A stretch of 7,563 bases of DNA from Ruminococcaceae bacterium UBA6842 (GTDB lineage Bacteria > Bacillota > Clostridia > Oscillospirales > Acutalibacteraceae), in NCBI GenBank assembly GCA_002451855.1, contig DKDS01000075.1, forward strand, positions 6,216-13,778. The letters are read 5' to 3'. Positions 5,986 to 7,563 of this stretch are shown piece by piece (the first letter of the stretch is position 1; each line of letters begins with the position of its first letter). Under the pieces are notes generated by a model. It ran no database searches. It was given only the letters and a program-made list of their open reading frames with translations, and was not told where the DNA came from. A program made the translations under genes and the position numbers.

Positions 5986-6018
5986 ATTTTTTAAAAGCTT
6001 TAGGAAATAATTAAACCG

Positions 6019-6024
6019 GGTGAT
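6019..6024 (+). promoter_or_regulatory. Atypical RBS of the GerAA-type gene (GGTGAT)
   Basis: GGTGAT, 3 nt before the ATG at 6028, matches the 3' half of the extended Shine-Dalgarno (AGGAGGTGAT) rather than the usual GGAGG core. It is weaker than the SD of the gene before it, suggesting lower receptor synthesis. The 42-bp gap holds no hairpin and no convincing promoter. Confidence 0.55.
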
Positions 6025-6027
6025 AGT

Positions 6028-7521
6028 ATGTCCGGACTGACTTCAGATTATGAGCTTTTAAAAATATCCGGTAATCTTAAGGAGGATATTGCGCTTTTTA
6101 AGGAAATATTCAAAAAAGATGCGGTTTTAAGAATGAAACAAATAAGGGTACGCAGTATGTACGAGTATGACTGCGCCCTTTTTTATATGGACGGAATGGT
6201 AAATTCCGAAATGCTTAACGAGTCGGTTGTAAGACCGCTCTTGCTTGTAAACAGCGAGCGCACCGATATTCCGTTTGCCGATTATATATGCGAGCAGGTG
6301 CTTTTCGCAAGCGAGAATAAGACCACGGACAATGTCGCTGATATGCTGAGAGCGGTAATGTACGGCGACACGCTTTTAATAATAGACGGCTGTACGGACG
6401 CCGTAACAATAAATACAAAGGGCTGGAAAACCAGAAGCATAAGCGAGCCTGAAAACGAGAGGATACTTGAGGGTCCGAGAGAGGGCTTCAACGAAGCGGC
6501 GCTGCCTAATCTTGCGCTTATAAGGCGAAAGCTTCTGACCCCTGATTTTTGCACCGAAATGGTAAGGGTAGGAAAACGCAGTGAGACGATAGTGTTTTTC
6601 TGCTATCTTGATACGCTTGTAAACAAAAAAATGCTCGGCGAGCTTAAAAAAAGAATAGCCGAAATAGATATAGACGGCGTGCTTGACACGAATTATATCA
6701 TAGAGCAGATAAGAGACAGCAGGGGTTCGCTTTTTAAAACCTCGGGCACAACGGAAAGACCCGATGTGGTTGCGGCAAGCTTACTTGAGGGACGGGTAGC
6801 CTTAATTGTGGACGGAACTCCCGTTGCCGCAACGGTACCGTACCTTTTTTCGGAGAACTTCCAATCGGACGAGGATTATTACCTTAATTACACGGTTTCC
6901 TCCGTTGGCAGACTGCTCAGATTTATTTGCTTTTTTCTGTCAATCAGCATACCCTCTGTGTTTGTTGCGGCTACGGCGTTTCACAAAGAGCTTTTGCCGA
7001 CCTCGCTTGCGCTTTCCGTAACACAGCTAAGGGGCGGAGTTCCCTTTCCCGCGGTGGCGGAGTGTATTCTTCTTATATTTGTATTTGAAATTCTTAAAGA
7101 AACGGGAATAAGAACGGCTCAGAGCCTCGGTCACGCTTTAAGTATTGTCGGCGGACTTGTTGTGGGTCAGGCAGCGGTTGAGGCGAGGATAATAAGCGCG
7201 CCGATGCTTATAGTTGTGGCGCTTTCGGGTATAGCCGGACTTATGATACCGAGACTAAAGGCGGCGGTATTTTATATGCGGCTTATATTGGTGATTTTGG
7301 GCGCGCTTTTCGGTCTTTACGGGTATATCGCCGGTATTACGGTAATGCTTATAAGAATATTCGACCTTACCTCCTTTGGGGTAAGCTATACGGTATCGCT
7401 GTCACGCGCGGATTTTCAGAGCCTTAAGGACACGGTTTTGAGAGCGCCGTGGAGTAAAATGATAAAACGACCGCTTTTCAACCGCAACAGGGTGAGAATG
7501 AAAGAGACGGTGCGGAAATGA
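6028..7521 (+). CDS. GerAA-family spore germination receptor subunit A
   Basis: A 497-residue protein, normal length for GerAA/GerKA. The A subunits of germinant receptors assemble in the spore inner membrane as nutrient-gated ion channels together with B (transporter-like) and C (lipoprotein) subunits. A soluble N-terminal region of about 290 residues carries family motifs: EGPREGFNE (148-156), VGKRSETIVFFCYLD (181-195) and ERPDVVAASLLEGRVALIVDG (243-263). The membrane part has hydrophobic stretches near 296-316, 342-356, 370-385, 391-408 and 415-443, including FPAVAE and IVGGLVVGQAAVEA (373-386). A basic tail ends the protein. It is the third gene of the plus-strand run. The stop overlaps the ATG of the next gene by 4 bp, so the two are probably translationally coupled. 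The germinant cannot be read from the sequence. Family assignment is secure; which ger paralogue it is cannot be told. Confidence 0.96.
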   Translation: MSGLTSDYELLKISGNLKEDIALFKEIFKKDAVLRMKQIRVRSMYEYDCALFYMDGMVNSEMLNESVVRPLLLVNSERTDIPFADYICEQVLFASENKTTDNVADMLRAVMYGDTLLIIDGCTDAVTINTKGWKTRSISEPENERILEGPREGFNEAALPNLALIRRKLLTPDFCTEMVRVGKRSETIVFFCYLDTLVNKKMLGELKKRIAEIDIDGVLDTNYIIEQIRDSRGSLFKTSGTTERPDVVAASLLEGRVALIVDGTPVAATVPYLFSENFQSDEDYYLNYTVSSVGRLLRFICFFLSISIPSVFVAATAFHKELLPTSLALSVTQLRGGVPFPAVAECILLIFVFEILKETGIRTAQSLGHALSIVGGLVVGQAAVEARIISAPMLIVVALSGIAGLMIPRLKAAVFYMRLILVILGALFGLYGYIAGITVMLIRIFDLTSFGVSYTVSLSRADFQSLKDTVLRAPWSKMIKRPLFNRNRVRMKETVRK

Positions 7522-7563
7522 AAAAAACAGTCTGTTTAATTCTTGCCGCCCTTCTTTCGGCGG
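7518..7563 (+). CDS. Start of a signal-peptide protein, possibly the GerC-type lipoprotein subunit (partial)
   Basis: Only 15 codons are inside the window: MKKTVCLILAALLSA, a basic start then a hydrophobic stretch, typical of a Sec signal peptide or lipoprotein signal. The ATG overlaps the GerA stop as ATGA, a common arrangement for coupled subunits. In ger operons the C subunit is a lipoprotein made with such a leader, whereas B subunits start with membrane helices and no cleavable leader. A GerC-type product is therefore the best guess, but no lipobox is visible yet and another exported protein is possible. Confidence 0.6.
   Translation, partial: MKKTVCLILAALLSA

Noticed and set aside
5986..6027. 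SigG-like promoter or terminator between the PG-binding gene and the GerA-type gene
   Set aside because: TGAATT and AAATAATTA are present with about the right spacing, but the -10 lacks the CAT core. AAAGCTTT is only a short palindrome with no stem-loop. The evidence is too weak to annotate.
1..7563. CRISPR array, insertion sequence, tRNA or rRNA genes, phage genes
   Set aside because: I saw no regularly spaced direct repeats, transposase, cloverleaf-like or rRNA-like segments. Every stretch over 300 bases is occupied by a gene.

Overview
The window looks like chromosomal DNA from a spore-forming, obligately anaerobic member of the Firmicutes, most likely class Clostridia and perhaps an Oscillospirales/Ruminococcaceae-type genome. 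The grounds are strong GGAGG-type ribosome binding sites, moderate GC, a GerA-family germinant receptor subunit, and an HdrB-type CCG iron-sulfur protein. The placement rests on gene content, not on a database search.

Left half (1-2948, minus strand). A three-gene unit reads right to left: an LDH/MDH-family dehydrogenase, a class II fumarase, and an HdrB-like CCG-domain protein cut off by the window edge. The spacing is very tight (13-17 bp) and each gene has its own SD. One promoter (TTGCAT-17-TATAAT with an extended -10) lies upstream of the first gene. The dehydrogenase looks like a lactate dehydrogenase overall, but it carries Arg at the substrate-specificity position where lactate dehydrogenases have Gln. 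I therefore read it as a malate dehydrogenase. The set then makes pathway sense: oxaloacetate to malate to fumarate, with an electron-transfer subunit that could feed a fumarate reductase or other thiol/disulfide redox enzyme encoded beyond the left edge.

Middle (2949-4072). A 168-bp spacer holds the promoter above, a 25-nt quasi-palindrome centred near -61, and a hairpin terminator. Next comes a minus-strand aldose 1-epimerase/LacX-family gene with its own sigma-A-like promoter. The 112-bp divergent spacer to its right also holds a plus-strand promoter candidate resembling mother-cell sporulation sigma (SigE/SigK) sites.

Right half (4073-7563, plus strand). Four genes run in one direction: a small beta-rich protein with a carboxypeptidase-regulatory/transthyretin-like domain; a protein joining an abbreviated SpoIID-like domain to three peptidoglycan-binding repeats; a GerAA-type spore germination receptor subunit; and the first 15 codons of a signal-peptide protein whose ATG overlaps the gerA stop. 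The first two have no visible signal peptide or membrane segment, and the group reads as a spore envelope and germination cluster. The most interesting parts are the compact SpoIID/PG-binding protein with its partner, and the apparent linkage of mother-cell-type expression to a germinant receptor gene.
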